A stretch of DNA of 64,000 nucleotides from Bacillota bacterium (GCA_023457255.1 JAEWMB010000008.1:1-64000), one strand, 5' to 3'. Shown: positions 8,695-17,161, counted from the first letter of the stretch. Made by a program: numbers and translations. The notes: generated from the letters alone by a model not told the origin.

Positions 8695-10623
8695 TTAGAT
8701 ATCTAAGTTTTTCACATATTTTGCATTTGCTTCAATAAATTCACGTCTAGGTTCTACGTTATCTCCCATCAAGGTAGTGAACGTTAAGTCAATTTCAGAA
8801 GAATTTTCCTCGTCCATTTTTACACGAAGCAAAACTCTTCTCTCTGGATCCATTGTTGTTTCCCAAAGCTGCTCCGCATCCATTTCACCTAATCCTTTAT
8901 AACGTTGAATCTTATTGTTTTGATCTCGGCCAATCTGCAACAAAATATTATTTAGTTCATCATCTGAATAAGCATACCAAACCTGCTTGCTTTTCTCGAC
9001 TTTATAAAGAGGTGGCTGGGCAAGATAAACATACCCGTCACGAATTAATTCAGGCATAAAACGATAGAGGAACGTTAATAATAGAGTACTGATATGGGCA
9101 CCATCAACATCGGCATCCGTCATAATAATAATCTTATGATAACGGAGTTTTGAAATATCGAAATCATCGGAAATACCGGTACCAAATGCAGTAATCATAG
9201 CTTTAATTTCATTGTTTACCAAGATTTTATCAAGCCTTGATTTTTCAACATTTAATATTTTTCCTCGAAGCGGAAGGATAGCCTGAGTAGCACGGGATCT
9301 TGCTGTTTTTGCAGAACCTCCCGCAGAATCACCCTCAACAATATATATTTCACAATTTTTTGGGTCTTTATCTGAACAGTCTGCTAATTTTCCAGGCAAG
9401 CTCATTCCTTCCAGTGCAGTTTTTCTACGAGTCAGATCTCTGGCCTTACGCGCTGCATCCCTCGCGCGCTGCGCAAGAACCGCCTTTTCTAAGATTATCT
9501 TCGCAACCGCAGGGTTTTGTTCCAGAAAGTATGTTAATTGCTCACTCACAACACTGTCAACAGCTGCTCTTGCTTCACTGTTTCCAAGTTTTTGTTTCGT
9601 TTGTCCTTCAAACTGCGGATCCGGAAGCTTAATACTAATAATTGCAGTAAGACCTTCTCTAATATCCTCACCTGATAAATTAGCCTCGTTATCCTTTAGA
9701 AACTTCATTTGCCTTGCAAAGTCATTAAAGGTTTTAGTCAGAGCATTTTTAAAACCGGTATAGTGAGTACCACCCTCCGGCGTTGTAATATTATTTACAA
9801 AACTATAGCAGCTTTCTGTATAAGAGTCATTATGCTGCATAGCAACTTCAACATAAACACTATCCCTTGTTCCCTCACAATAAATTATATCAGGATAGAG
9901 AGAAGTTTTATGATTATTTAAGTACTGAACATATTCCTTGATACCACCTTCATAGTGGAATTCTTTTACCTTTGGCTCAGTATTCTCTTCCCCTTCTGCA
10001 GTTCTTAAATCTCTTAAAATAATTTTAAGACCCTTTGTTAAAAATGCCATCTCACGCAGCCGCTGTTTTAAAATCTCATAGTCATAAACAGTTTCTTCAA
10101 AAATATCCCTATCCGGTAAAAATATAACCTTTGTTCCTGTCCTCTCAGAATCTCCAACAACACGTAGCGGATCTATCACCTTTCCACGTTCATAGCGTTG
10201 CTTGTACATCTTTCCATCAACTTCTACTGTTACTTCTAACCACTCAGAAAGTGCATTAACAACAGATGCACCAACTCCATGCAAACCGCCGGATACCTTG
10301 TATCCTCCACCGCCAAACTTTCCACCGGCATGAAGAATAGTAAATACAACCTCAACAGTAGAAATTCCTTTTTTCTTGTTTATTTCAACCGGTATCCCTC
10401 TACCATTATCAATCACCGTAATAGAATTGTCTGGATTAATAGATACGTCGATGGTATTACAATATCCAGCCAAAGCCTCATCGACAGCATTATCCACGAT
10501 TTCATAAACCAGATGATGAAGTCCTCTGCTAGAAGTACTTCCAATGTACATACCTGGTCTTTTTCTAACCGCTTCTAACCCTTCTAAAATTTGTATTTGG
10601 TCAGCTCCGTAATCCTTACTCAT
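8695..10623 (-). CDS. gyrB: DNA gyrase subunit B
   Basis: Encodes 642 aa, the standard length of Gram-positive GyrB. The GHKL ATPase domain shows EIVDNAVDEALAG, DNGRGIPV and the GGLHGVGASVVNALS lid; the TOPRIM domain shows YIVEGDSAGGSAK and MTDADVDGAHI. With GyrA it introduces negative supercoils using ATP. The ATG follows GGAGG by 6 nt. It lies between recF and gyrA in the conserved Firmicute order, but the small remB/yaaB gene usually found between recF and gyrB in Bacillus is absent: only 33 nt separate them. Confidence 0.98.
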   Translation of the reverse strand: MSKDYGADQIQILEGLEAVRKRPGMYIGSTSSRGLHHLVYEIVDNAVDEALAGYCNTIDVSINPDNSITVIDNGRGIPVEINKKKGISTVEVVFTILHAGGKFGGGGYKVSGGLHGVGASVVNALSEWLEVTVEVDGKMYKQRYERGKVIDPLRVVGDSERTGTKVIFLPDRDIFEETVYDYEILKQRLREMAFLTKGLKIILRDLRTAEGEENTEPKVKEFHYEGGIKEYVQYLNNHKTSLYPDIIYCEGTRDSVYVEVAMQHNDSYTESCYSFVNNITTPEGGTHYTGFKNALTKTFNDFARQMKFLKDNEANLSGEDIREGLTAIISIKLPDPQFEGQTKQKLGNSEARAAVDSVVSEQLTYFLEQNPAVAKIILEKAVLAQRARDAARKARDLTRRKTALEGMSLPGKLADCSDKDPKNCEIYIVEGDSAGGSAKTARSRATQAILPLRGKILNVEKSRLDKILVNNEIKAMITAFGTGISDDFDISKLRYHKIIIMTDADVDGAHISTLLLTFLYRFMPELIRDGYVYLAQPPLYKVEKSKQVWYAYSDDELNNILLQIGRDQNNKIQRYKGLGEMDAEQLWETTMDPERRVLLRVKMDEENSSEIDLTFTTLMGDNVEPRREFIEANAKYVKNLDI

Positions 10624-10656
10624 ATCTAGCCTCCTGCAATTTATGCATTAATTGTT

Positions 10657-11739
10657 TTATCCCTTTTCAACAGTTCCTTGAACAACCTTATAAATTCGGT
10701 CTGTTTCTATTCTGTTATTCACAAATTCCTCCAGACCGGTACAGGTTACTATAGTTTGAATTCCAACAATACTGTCTAGCAACTGATTTTGCCTTTTTCG
10801 ATCTAACTCAGACAATACATCATCTAACAGTAAAATCGGTTTATCTTTCGTTACCTGTTTTACTAATTCTATCTCCGCAAGCTTTAAAGATAATGCAGCA
10901 GTTCTTTGCTGCCCTTGTGAGCCATACTTTCTAACATCCTGACCATTGATTAGAAAACTAAGGTCATCCCGATGAGGTCCAATATTTGTTATCTTCAATG
11001 CTATGTCACGTTCCATACTCTTTTTAAGCTTACTTTCAAACTCATTCTCTGCTACATTCGATTCATAGACGATTTCTAACTTTTCTTTTCCATCGCTAAG
11101 TTTTTTATGTAGTGTGAAAATAAGTTCATTCATGCTTTTTATAAAGGATTCTCTCTCTTTAATTAATTCAGACCCAAAATGAATCAACTGCTTATCCCAC
11201 ACATAAAGCGTATCCAATAAACTTTTGTTAAAACCTATTTGTTTTAATAAATTATTTCTCTGATTTAAAACTTTGTTGTAATTTATCAGATTGTGTAGAT
11301 ACAGCTTACTCAATTGGCAAAGTTCCATGTCAAGAAAACGCCTGCGTTCGCTAGGTCCATTTTTTATTATGGATAAATCCTCCGGCGAAAAAAATACAAC
11401 ATTAATGATACCGAATAATTCAGAAGAACGTCTAATCGGTATCCCATCAATAGCCACACCTTTGGGTTTATTTTTTTTTAAGTGCATATCAAGCCGATGA
11501 TCCACATCATCTCGATTTATCCTCATACGAATATGTGCTTCTTCGGACTGTAACTTAATAATTTCCCTATCCTTACTTCCTTTATGTGACTTCGTCGTAG
11601 CACAAAGAAACACTGCTTCAAGTATATTCGTCTTTCCCTGAGCATTGTCTCCATACAAAATATTAGTCGATGGAGAAAACTCCAAAGATAAGTTCTCATA
11701 ATTTCTAAAATTACTCAATTCAAGAGACTTTACAACCAT
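10657..11739 (-). CDS. recF: DNA replication and repair protein RecF
   Basis: Encodes 360 aa, standard for RecF, an SMC-like ATPase that helps load RecA at single-strand gaps. Seen: Walker A GDNAQGKTNILEA near residues 30-42, the signature region YGSQGQQRTAALSLKLAE, and Walker B PILLLDDVLSELD. The N-terminal LSNFRNYENLSLEFSP is characteristic. The ribosome site is weak (GCAGGG right before ATG). A 56-codon open frame ends 11 nt upstream, so translational coupling to that frame is possible. Confidence 0.97.
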   Translation of the reverse strand: MVVKSLELSNFRNYENLSLEFSPSTNILYGDNAQGKTNILEAVFLCATTKSHKGSKDREIIKLQSEEAHIRMRINRDDVDHRLDMHLKKNKPKGVAIDGIPIRRSSELFGIINVVFFSPEDLSIIKNGPSERRRFLDMELCQLSKLYLHNLINYNKVLNQRNNLLKQIGFNKSLLDTLYVWDKQLIHFGSELIKERESFIKSMNELIFTLHKKLSDGKEKLEIVYESNVAENEFESKLKKSMERDIALKITNIGPHRDDLSFLINGQDVRKYGSQGQQRTAALSLKLAEIELVKQVTKDKPILLLDDVLSELDRKRQNQLLDSIVGIQTIVTCTGLEEFVNNRIETDRIYKVVQGTVEKG

Positions 11740-11750
11740 CCCTGCACCAA

Positions 11751-11921
11751 CTATCTAATCATTTTAATACCTTGAATTTCACAGGTCAAGACCTGTAATT
11801 CGCTGAAATAGAACGTCTGAAAATTAACGTATTTTTTAATACTCACGATGCTATTATCCAAATAAGTAAACAGCACTACCTTTTTGCCTTCATCTTTTTT
11901 TATAAAATTTATATCAGACAA
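11751..11921 (-). CDS. Possible small protein gene directly upstream of recF
   Basis: A 56-aa frame starts at TTG (11921, with AGGG about 5 nt upstream) and ends at TAG 11 nt before recF. It reads approximately MSDINFIKKDEGKKVVLF, continues with YLDNSIVSIKKYVNF and ends QGIKMIR: a mix of hydrophobic and charged residues rather than the K/N/I-only composition of random AT-rich DNA. I do not recognise it. It lies beside recF, not in the remB place between recF and gyrB, and lacks the RemB/DUF370 N-terminal MYxHLG signature. It may be a genuine small gene, a remnant, or a chance frame that helps translate recF, whose own ribosome site is poor. Confidence 0.35.
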   Translation of the reverse strand: MSDINFIKKDEGKKVVLFTYLDNSIVSIKKYVNFQTFYFSELQVLTCEIQGIKMIR

Positions 11922-12048
11922 AAATCCCTATCTCTCATTATACACCATAACGCAAGTAGAATACCAGCAAAAAGCATAATTTTTTTTAACATCGGCAATA
12001 TTATTAAATTATAAATTTTTTATAAACTGTAATTGGAAATTCAATATT

Positions 12049-12087
12049 CACCCCTATGTATAAAAATACATATCTATACATAGGGTG
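12049..12087. repeat. Hairpin between the S4-domain gene and recF
   Basis: CACCCCTATGTATA (12049-12062) and TATACATAGGGTG (12075-12087) pair over 13 bp with one bulged C and a 12-nt loop. A smaller dyad, CTTCACA/TGTGAAG, lies at about 12098-12114. Neither is followed by a T-run on the minus strand. They sit in the 394-nt spacer inside the dnaA-recF operon and may be RNA processing or partial termination elements. Confidence 0.5.
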
Positions 12088-12133
12088 ATCTTAGAGACTT
12101 CACAAGATGTGAAGATGAATTTAGTTAGATAAT

Positions 12134-12349
12134 TTATTCATGATTGACGATTTGAATGATTTCATTGTTAAACTCAACAGAGTCTCCGCCATGGAGTTTT
12201 TTTCCTCTTTGATATTCTATCACACCATTTACTTTAACAAGCCCTTCGCCAATAACATCTTTTGCTTCGACTCCGGAGTCAACGAGCCCCGCAGCTTTTA
12301 AAGCTTGGCCTAATTTAATAAATTCTTCTCTTAAAACTATTTTTTCCAT
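12134..12349 (-). CDS. yaaA: S4-domain RNA-binding protein (YaaA/RlbA type)
   Basis: Encodes 71 aa made almost entirely of one S4 RNA-binding domain: EEFIKLGQALKAAGLVDSG followed by VKVNGVIEYQRGKKLHGGDSV. Small S4 proteins of this kind lie between dnaN and recF in most Firmicutes and are thought to act in ribosome assembly. The ribosome site is weak (GGTTGATAT). The position and length match the family; no function beyond RNA binding can be read from the sequence. Confidence 0.92.
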   Translation of the reverse strand: MEKIVLREEFIKLGQALKAAGLVDSGVEAKDVIGEGLVKVNGVIEYQRGKKLHGGDSVEFNNEIIQIVNHE

Positions 12350-12483
12350 ATATCAACCAATCTGCGCGCTGTATCACGCTAAAATATCATCTTGAAATAC
12401 AGATTAATGTCCTAGATTTTTCACGATGATAAGTTAATAAAATTTTACGATAAAAATTTTTACTAACATAATTTTTTCATTAC

Positions 12484-13596
12484 TTAGTATTGTGCTGCAT
12501 TAAAGCTTACCGGAAGAACCAAGTAAATATAAGATTCCTCTTTATCTTTTATAAAACAAGGTGCCTTAGGATTAATCAGGTAAATATCTACATCTTCATC
12601 ATCAATTACACGGAGCGCATCGATTAAGAATTTTGGATTAAATCCAATTAAAATATCTTTTCCTTCCTTTTCGATATCAATATCTTCGTCCATGGAACCA
12701 ATGGAAGTATTGATTTTAAGCTCTAATTTTTTATCTTCAATTCCTACGATAATTGGCTTTTTCTCTGTTTCCTTAATCAACAAGGTTGCTCTATCAATAC
12801 AGCTTAAAAACTCTTTTTTATTAATTTTAACTTTTGTTTCATAATCTCCGGAAAGCATTTGATCAATCTTATAATACTCACCTTCAATTAATCTCGATAA
12901 TACTAAAGTATCATCAAATATAAATAGAACATGACGGTCGGTATAGTAAATGAGCACTTCATCTGAAATTTCCCCAGATAAAATCTTACTTATTTCCTGC
13001 AGTGTTTTTCCTGGAACAATAATCTTTTTCGGGGCATAGGAGTCTTTAAGTTCAACTTTACGTATTGAAATACGATGACCATCCAGTGAAACTACTCTAA
13101 GTTCATTTCCATTTATCTCAAAAAGTTCACCTGTCATAACTTTATTGCTCTCGTTATCAGAAATAGAAAAAACAGTCTGACGAATAACCTCTTTCAGCGT
13201 AAATTGTGATAATTCAATTACTTCCTTCTTTTCAATAGTCGGCAACATAGGAAATTCTTCTGCGGATTTTCCTGCTATTGTAAACTTTGCTTTCTCACAG
13301 GTAATAGTTGTCATATACTTTTCATCAGTCTCAATAGTTACTTCGTTATCCGGTAATTTTCTAATAATTTCAGAAAAAACTTTTGCATTGATTGCTACAG
13401 TTCCATTAGAAACTATGGAACCTTTTACAATTGTTTCGATACCAAGTTCCATATCATTAGAAATTAATTTAATCGTATCATTTTGTACTTCAATAACGAT
13501 ACATTCTAAGATTGGCATTGTTGTCTTTGAAGAAACTGCCTTCAAAGCAATATTGACACTGTTTAACAATTCATTTTTTTGACAAGCGATTTTCAT
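12484..13596 (-). CDS. dnaN: DNA polymerase III beta sliding clamp
   Basis: Encodes 370 aa from the chosen start. An in-frame start 8 codons earlier exists, but the family begins MKI/MKF (here MKIACQKNELL) and GGGAG is 11 nt upstream of this ATG while only 2 nt from the alternative at M6. Three clamp domains of about 120 residues each, ending in the typical LVLPVSFNAAQY-like tail (homologs end in xPxR or similar). It forms the ring that tethers polymerase III. It follows dnaA across 400 nt that hold the origin's unwinding element. Confidence 0.97.
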   Translation of the reverse strand: MKIACQKNELLNSVNIALKAVSSKTTMPILECIVIEVQNDTIKLISNDMELGIETIVKGSIVSNGTVAINAKVFSEIIRKLPDNEVTIETDEKYMTTITCEKAKFTIAGKSAEEFPMLPTIEKKEVIELSQFTLKEVIRQTVFSISDNESNKVMTGELFEINGNELRVVSLDGHRISIRKVELKDSYAPKKIIVPGKTLQEISKILSGEISDEVLIYYTDRHVLFIFDDTLVLSRLIEGEYYKIDQMLSGDYETKVKINKKEFLSCIDRATLLIKETEKKPIIVGIEDKKLELKINTSIGSMDEDIDIEKEGKDILIGFNPKFLIDALRVIDDEDVDIYLINPKAPCFIKDKEESYIYLVLPVSFNAAQY

Positions 13597-13620
13597 TTTG
13601 TGCATAACTCCCTTCGGCAA

Positions 13621-13666
13621 TTTTTCATATATAAATAATTAATAGATTTATTAGTAATCGTAGTAG
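13621..13666. promoter_or_regulatory. oriC unwinding element with DnaA-trio repeat
   Basis: On the plus strand 13649-13666 reads TAT TAG TAA TCG TAG TAG, that is 3'-GAT GAT GCT AAT GAT TAT-5', matching the DnaA-trio consensus 3'-(G/A)A(T/A)-5' at five of six triplets. It is flanked on one side by a GC-rich patch (GGGGG at 13666-13670) and on the other by pure A/T-rich DNA (13621-13648). A degenerate DnaA box TTATACACT lies about 10 bp beyond the GC patch. This order (box, GC patch, trio, AT-rich) is that of Bacillus oriC. Confidence 0.7.
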
Positions 13667-13840
13667 GGGGTGTTAGGAAGTGTATAAGTACCTTAAACCC
13701 TTACTGAGTAAGTGTTACAAGAAAGAATAACCATGTGAATAGTTTTTAACTTTTTTTAATATTCTATAAACAAGTTAAGAACGATTATTCAGTTATCAAA
13801 AGAGTTTAAACACTAAAATAACACTATTTAAACGAGTGAT

Positions 13841-13849
13841 TGTGGATAA
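13841..13849 (-). promoter_or_regulatory. DnaA box between dnaA and dnaN
   Basis: Perfect consensus TTATCCACA on the minus strand. It is the only perfect box in the 400-nt dnaA-dnaN spacer, which otherwise holds the unwinding element near dnaN and no gene. Confidence 0.85.
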
Positions 13850-14020
13850 CATTTTTAAATTATCGAAAATTTATTAACAATTAAGAAAAAGGTATAAAAA
13901 CAAAAGGTCTATGCTTGTAAGACCAAATTTAAAACAGAAAGTAATTAACGCTAGATTGTAATCAGCGAAACCAAAGACAGCCAAGTAGCTGCTTATTTTG
14001 TATCAGGAAATATTCGATTG

Positions 14021-15382
14021 TTATGGAGAAGGATTGATTTTTTTAATCAATACATCAATCGTATTCTGCATGGAAGGGTCTTTCTTGATATCATTTTCTA
14101 TTTTATTGCAACCATGTAAAACGGTAGAATGATCCCGATTACCCATCATTTTACCTATGTCTGTAAGGGAAAGGGAAGTTAGCTTACGGCAAAGATACAT
14201 CGCAACTTGTCTTGGATAAGCAATATTTCTACTGCGGTTATCCGAATAGATTTCAGAAGTTGTTGTAGTAAAATGCTCGGAAACAACCTCAATAATTAGA
14301 TCGAGAGTTACGGTCTTTTTATTGTCCGGTGAGATTAAATCCTTAAGAGCTTCCTCTGCAAGAATGACATCAACTTCTTTCTTTTTTAATCTGGAAAGAG
14401 CAACTATTTTAGTCAATGCCCCTTCAAGTTCTCGAATATTTGATTTAATATTAGAAGCGATATATTTCATTACTTCATCATCAATAGTAAGGCAATCAAG
14501 TTCTTCCTTTTTCTTAAGAATTGCCATTCTGGTTTCATAATCAGGAGATTGAATATCTACTGTAAGTCCCCATTCGAACCGTGACCTTAACCGTTCCTCT
14601 AATGTTAAAATATCTTTTGGAGGCTTATCAGAGGATATGATAATCTGCTTCTTTGATTCATGTAGGGTATTAAATGTGTGGAAAAATTCCTCCTGGGTTC
14701 TTTCTTTTCCAATAATAAATTGGATATCATCGATTAATAAAACATCAATATTTCGATATTTTTCGCGGAATTCGGTTGGTGTAGTATCAGCATTACGAAT
14801 GGATTCAATCAACTCGTTCGTAAATTTTTCACTCGTAACATAAAGAACTTTGGAATTCGGATTTTGATCCAAAATATAATGTGCAATGGAATGCATTAAG
14901 TGAGTTTTTCCAAGACCTACTCCCCCATAAATAAACAATGGGTTATATATTTCTGCCGGCGATTCTGCAACAGCCAAGGATGCTGCATGGGCCAAGTTAT
15001 TATTCGCACCAACAACAAATGTGTCAAACGTGTAACGCGGATTTAAGTAAGATAAGCTTTCATTTTTTATTTTATTTGAAACTTGTGTTTGTACTTTTTC
15101 TTCTGCTTTCGTTTGACTAAGAAGTACAAATTCAATTTCAAAATCCTGGTTAATCACTTCTGCGATAGCAGTTTTTAAAAACTGGCTGTATTTATTCTTA
15201 ATAAAATCTAAGCTATTTGCACCAATTTTTGTATCATCCACAGAAAGCTTAATTACATTATCCTTAACATCATATACTTTGAGAGGAAGAAGCCAAGTTT
15301 TATAGGAAACCTCTGTAACATTGTATTCTATTTTTAAAAACTCCAAAATTTCATTCCATTTTTCTTGAATCAAGCTTTTCAT
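14021..15382 (-). CDS. dnaA: Chromosomal replication initiator DnaA
   Basis: Encodes 453 aa, the normal length. Domain I (residues 1-85, ending in a DnaA-type WxxxL helix pattern), a short linker, the AAA+ domain with Walker A GGVGLGKTHLMHSI and Walker B VLLIDDIQFI, and domain IV with the DnaA-box-binding helix MMGNRDHSTVLHGCNKI. It opens the origin at the boxes on both sides of its own gene. A box-like TTGTCCACA at 15518-15526 lies in the probable promoter zone and could allow autoregulation. Confidence 0.99.
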   Translation of the reverse strand: MKSLIQEKWNEILEFLKIEYNVTEVSYKTWLLPLKVYDVKDNVIKLSVDDTKIGANSLDFIKNKYSQFLKTAIAEVINQDFEIEFVLLSQTKAEEKVQTQVSNKIKNESLSYLNPRYTFDTFVVGANNNLAHAASLAVAESPAEIYNPLFIYGGVGLGKTHLMHSIAHYILDQNPNSKVLYVTSEKFTNELIESIRNADTTPTEFREKYRNIDVLLIDDIQFIIGKERTQEEFFHTFNTLHESKKQIIISSDKPPKDILTLEERLRSRFEWGLTVDIQSPDYETRMAILKKKEELDCLTIDDEVMKYIASNIKSNIRELEGALTKIVALSRLKKKEVDVILAEEALKDLISPDNKKTVTLDLIIEVVSEHFTTTTSEIYSDNRSRNIAYPRQVAMYLCRKLTSLSLTDIGKMMGNRDHSTVLHGCNKIENDIKKDPSMQNTIDVLIKKINPSP

Positions 15383-15418
15383 AGTAAAACCCGTGCCCTT
15401 CTCTGTATATATTATAAT

Positions 15419-15443
15419 TATCGTAAGTGCTCTTCTTACGATA
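15419..15443 (-). repeat. Perfect inverted repeat in the dnaA leader
   Basis: TATCGTAAG (15419-15427) and CTTACGATA (15435-15443) with a 7-bp spacer, about 37 nt upstream of the dnaA start. It could be an RNA hairpin in the dnaA leader or the site of a dimeric regulator. No T-run follows. Confidence 0.5.
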
Positions 15444-15509
15444 AAAGATGCAGCAATAGTAAACCTGAAACAATAAGGCTAACTTGCTGCTGATAACATT
15501 TTCTAATCT

Positions 15510-15785
15510 AGTATAGTTTGTCCACAAAAGTCCATACACATATAATATATAACAAAACTATAAACATTTCAATGTTAATATTTTTTTATGAACATAACTT
15601 TATAGTTTTTCCATAACTTATTCACAGAGAATTATGGGATATACACACAGGGTTAATAACATTATACGGGTTACCCACATTGAAATATCCAGTATTATTA
15701 AGGAGGACAAACACAATAAGATAAAATATTAACACAAATAAACACTGTTATCCACAATTCATCCACAAATTGTGGATAACTCAGA
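15510..15785. other. oriC: Upstream oriC region: DnaA-box cluster
   Basis: Boxes matching TTATCCACA with at most one mismatch: 15518-15526 (TTGTCCACA), 15618-15626 (TTATTCACA), 15671-15679 (TTACCCACA), 15748-15756 (perfect), 15759-15767 (TCATCCACA) and 15771-15779 (perfect, minus strand). The last group lies within a perfect 11-bp inverted repeat, GTTATCCACAA (15747-15757) and TTGTGGATAAC (15770-15780). Gene orientation flips here, minus to the left and plus to the right, as expected when replication and transcription run together from an origin. With the dnaA-dnaN spacer it makes a bipartite origin. Confidence 0.93.
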
Positions 15786-16069
15786 TTTTTTAATCAACAT
15801 ATAGTAACATTAAAGTAGGTTAAAAAATTTTTATAACAACATGTAGAATTTCAAATAATTCAAAATATCATGGAAATTCAAAGTCCCTAAAAGTACATAT
15901 AAATAGGAAGGGATTAAGTCATAGACCAAGGTAAAAGGGAATTAACTGAAACATTAGAGAAACCAAAGAACAATAGTCAGTTATTTCTTAATAGAAAGAA
16001 AAAATCAAAATATAATAGAAGTATAGCAGACGATAAAATGGATAAATCATGGTAAAACAAAAGATTTAC

Positions 16070-16098
16070 TTGACGTAGCATGTCTTTCCTACTATAAT
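16070..16098 (+). promoter_or_regulatory. Promoter of rpmH
   Basis: TTGACG (16070-16075), 17-bp spacer, TATAAT (16093-16098). The predicted start is near 16105, about 64 nt upstream of rpmH. Confidence 0.85.
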
Positions 16099-16168
16099 AA
16101 TAATGCTATTTAAAATAGAGTAAATAGGCTTACCATAAAGAGACGGTAGTTTAAAGGAGGTGTTTCGA

Positions 16169-16303
16169 ATGAAAATGACATTTCAGCCAAAAAAGCGTTC
16201 CAGAGCTAAGGTTCATGGATTCAGGTCAAGAATGAGCACATCTAACGGAAGAAAGGTATTAGCCGCTAGAAGAGCAAAAGGAAGACATAAATTATCAGCA
16301 TAG
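16169..16303 (+). CDS. rpmH: 50S ribosomal protein L34
   Basis: Encodes 44 aa: MKMTFQPKKRSRAKVHGF, then RSRMSTSNGRKVLAARRAKG, ending RHKLSA. This is the complete and typical L34, a basic peptide buried in the large subunit RNA. AAAGGAGGTG lies 8 nt upstream of the ATG. First gene of the plus-strand origin block, normally followed closely by rnpA; here 289 nt intervene. Confidence 0.98.
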   Translation: MKMTFQPKKRSRAKVHGFRSRMSTSNGRKVLAARRAKGRHKLSA

Positions 16304-16592
16304 GTCGCAGTTCATGTGACCTTTTCTTCTAATACGTGAGGATAAGGAGTAGCTATGATATGCTATCCAAAGGACAAGAGAGGCAGTTAACCTAAACATG
16401 ATTTGAGTTAAAGTTATTTCAAAATGTGAGGAAAACTGGCTCGTCTTGTATACACGGGTAATTTTAGAAGGAAGTACCTTTTATTTCTGGAAGTATCAAA
16501 TCTGATTGCAGATTTGATCTGAGTAAATGTTAGTATAGCAAAATGACAGAGGACAAGCCGGTAGGGCCTTGTCAATAAGGAGATTTTGAATA
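16304..16592 (+). other. Unusually long rpmH-rnpA spacer with hairpins and a possible leader peptide
   Basis: rpmH and rnpA are usually adjacent. This 289-nt spacer holds a frame with a good ribosome site (AAGGAG, then ATG at 16354) encoding only MICYPKDKRGS, a perfect 10-bp hairpin ATCAAATCTG/CAGATTTGAT at about 16495-16518, and a GACAAG/CTTGTC stem around 16552-16574. None has a T-run. It may be a structured RNA or a processing region; I cannot match it to a known RNA family. Confidence 0.45.
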
Positions 16593-16943
16593 TTGTCAGA
16601 ATCATTAAAGAATAGTCAGCAATTCGGTAATGTATATAAGAACGGTAAGTCTTTTGCTAATAAGTATTTAGTGATGTATATCCGTAGAAACGGATTATCG
16701 GTCAATCGTTTGGGAATTTCAGTTAGTAGAAAAGTTGGTAATAGTGTAATAAGACATAGGATAACCAGATTAATAAGAGAAAGTTATCGGTTAAATGATT
16801 CAATATCTGATAGCGGTTTAGATATTGTAATTGTAGCAAGAGCAGGAGCTAAGGGAAAGAATTACACAGAAATCAGCAGTGCACTAATGCACTTAGCGAA
16901 ACTGCATAAGGTATTAAAAAGCAGTGAGACAGAAATTAGATGA
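16593..16943 (+). CDS. rnpA: Ribonuclease P protein component
   Basis: Encodes 116 aa, normal for RnpA, which helps the P RNA cleave tRNA 5' leaders. Typical features are the N-terminal FGNVYKNGKSFANKYLVMYI and the RNR-like basic helix RLGISVSRKVGNSVIRHRITRLIRESYR. It starts at TTG with AAGGAG 10 nt upstream. Its stop overlaps the yidD start (ATGA), so the two are coupled. Confidence 0.96.
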   Translation: MSESLKNSQQFGNVYKNGKSFANKYLVMYIRRNGLSVNRLGISVSRKVGNSVIRHRITRLIRESYRLNDSISDSGLDIVIVARAGAKGKNYTEISSALMHLAKLHKVLKSSETEIR

Positions 16944-17161
16944 ATGTGATGAAACGAATTCTAATAGCAATAATTAAATTATATCGAAAATATATCTCAC
17001 CAATGAAGAGAGTTCCAACCTGTCGTTTTACTCCTACCTGTTCGGAGTATGCATTGGAAGCATTGCAGCGATATGGTGCTGTCAAGGGAAGTTATCTTGC
17101 TGTGAGAAGAATTCTTAAGTGTCATCCGTTTCATAAAGGGGGATTTGATCCTGTTCCTTAG
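16940..17161 (+). CDS. yidD: Membrane protein insertion efficiency factor YidD
   Basis: Encodes 73 aa with the family signature KRVPTCRFTPTCSEYALEAL and a C-terminal CHPFHKGGFDPVP, including the three conserved cysteines. An N-terminal amphipathic helix (MKRILIAIIKLYRKYISP) places it at the inner face of the membrane, where it assists insertion through YidC, encoded next. Starts inside the rnpA stop codon. Confidence 0.96.
   Translation: MNVMKRILIAIIKLYRKYISPMKRVPTCRFTPTCSEYALEALQRYGAVKGSYLAVRRILKCHPFHKGGFDPVP

Noticed and set aside
15351..15539. A 62-codon minus-strand frame overlapping the dnaA start
   Set aside because: Runs through the dnaA leader dyad and a DnaA box; out of frame with dnaA.
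16304..16592. RNase P RNA or another known ncRNA in the rpmH-rnpA spacer
   Set aside because: The conserved P RNA core motifs are absent and the spacer is too short.
16414..16605. A 63-codon minus-strand frame opposite rnpA leader
   Set aside because: Opposite to the operon, overlaps the rnpA start, no ribosome site, no family resemblance.
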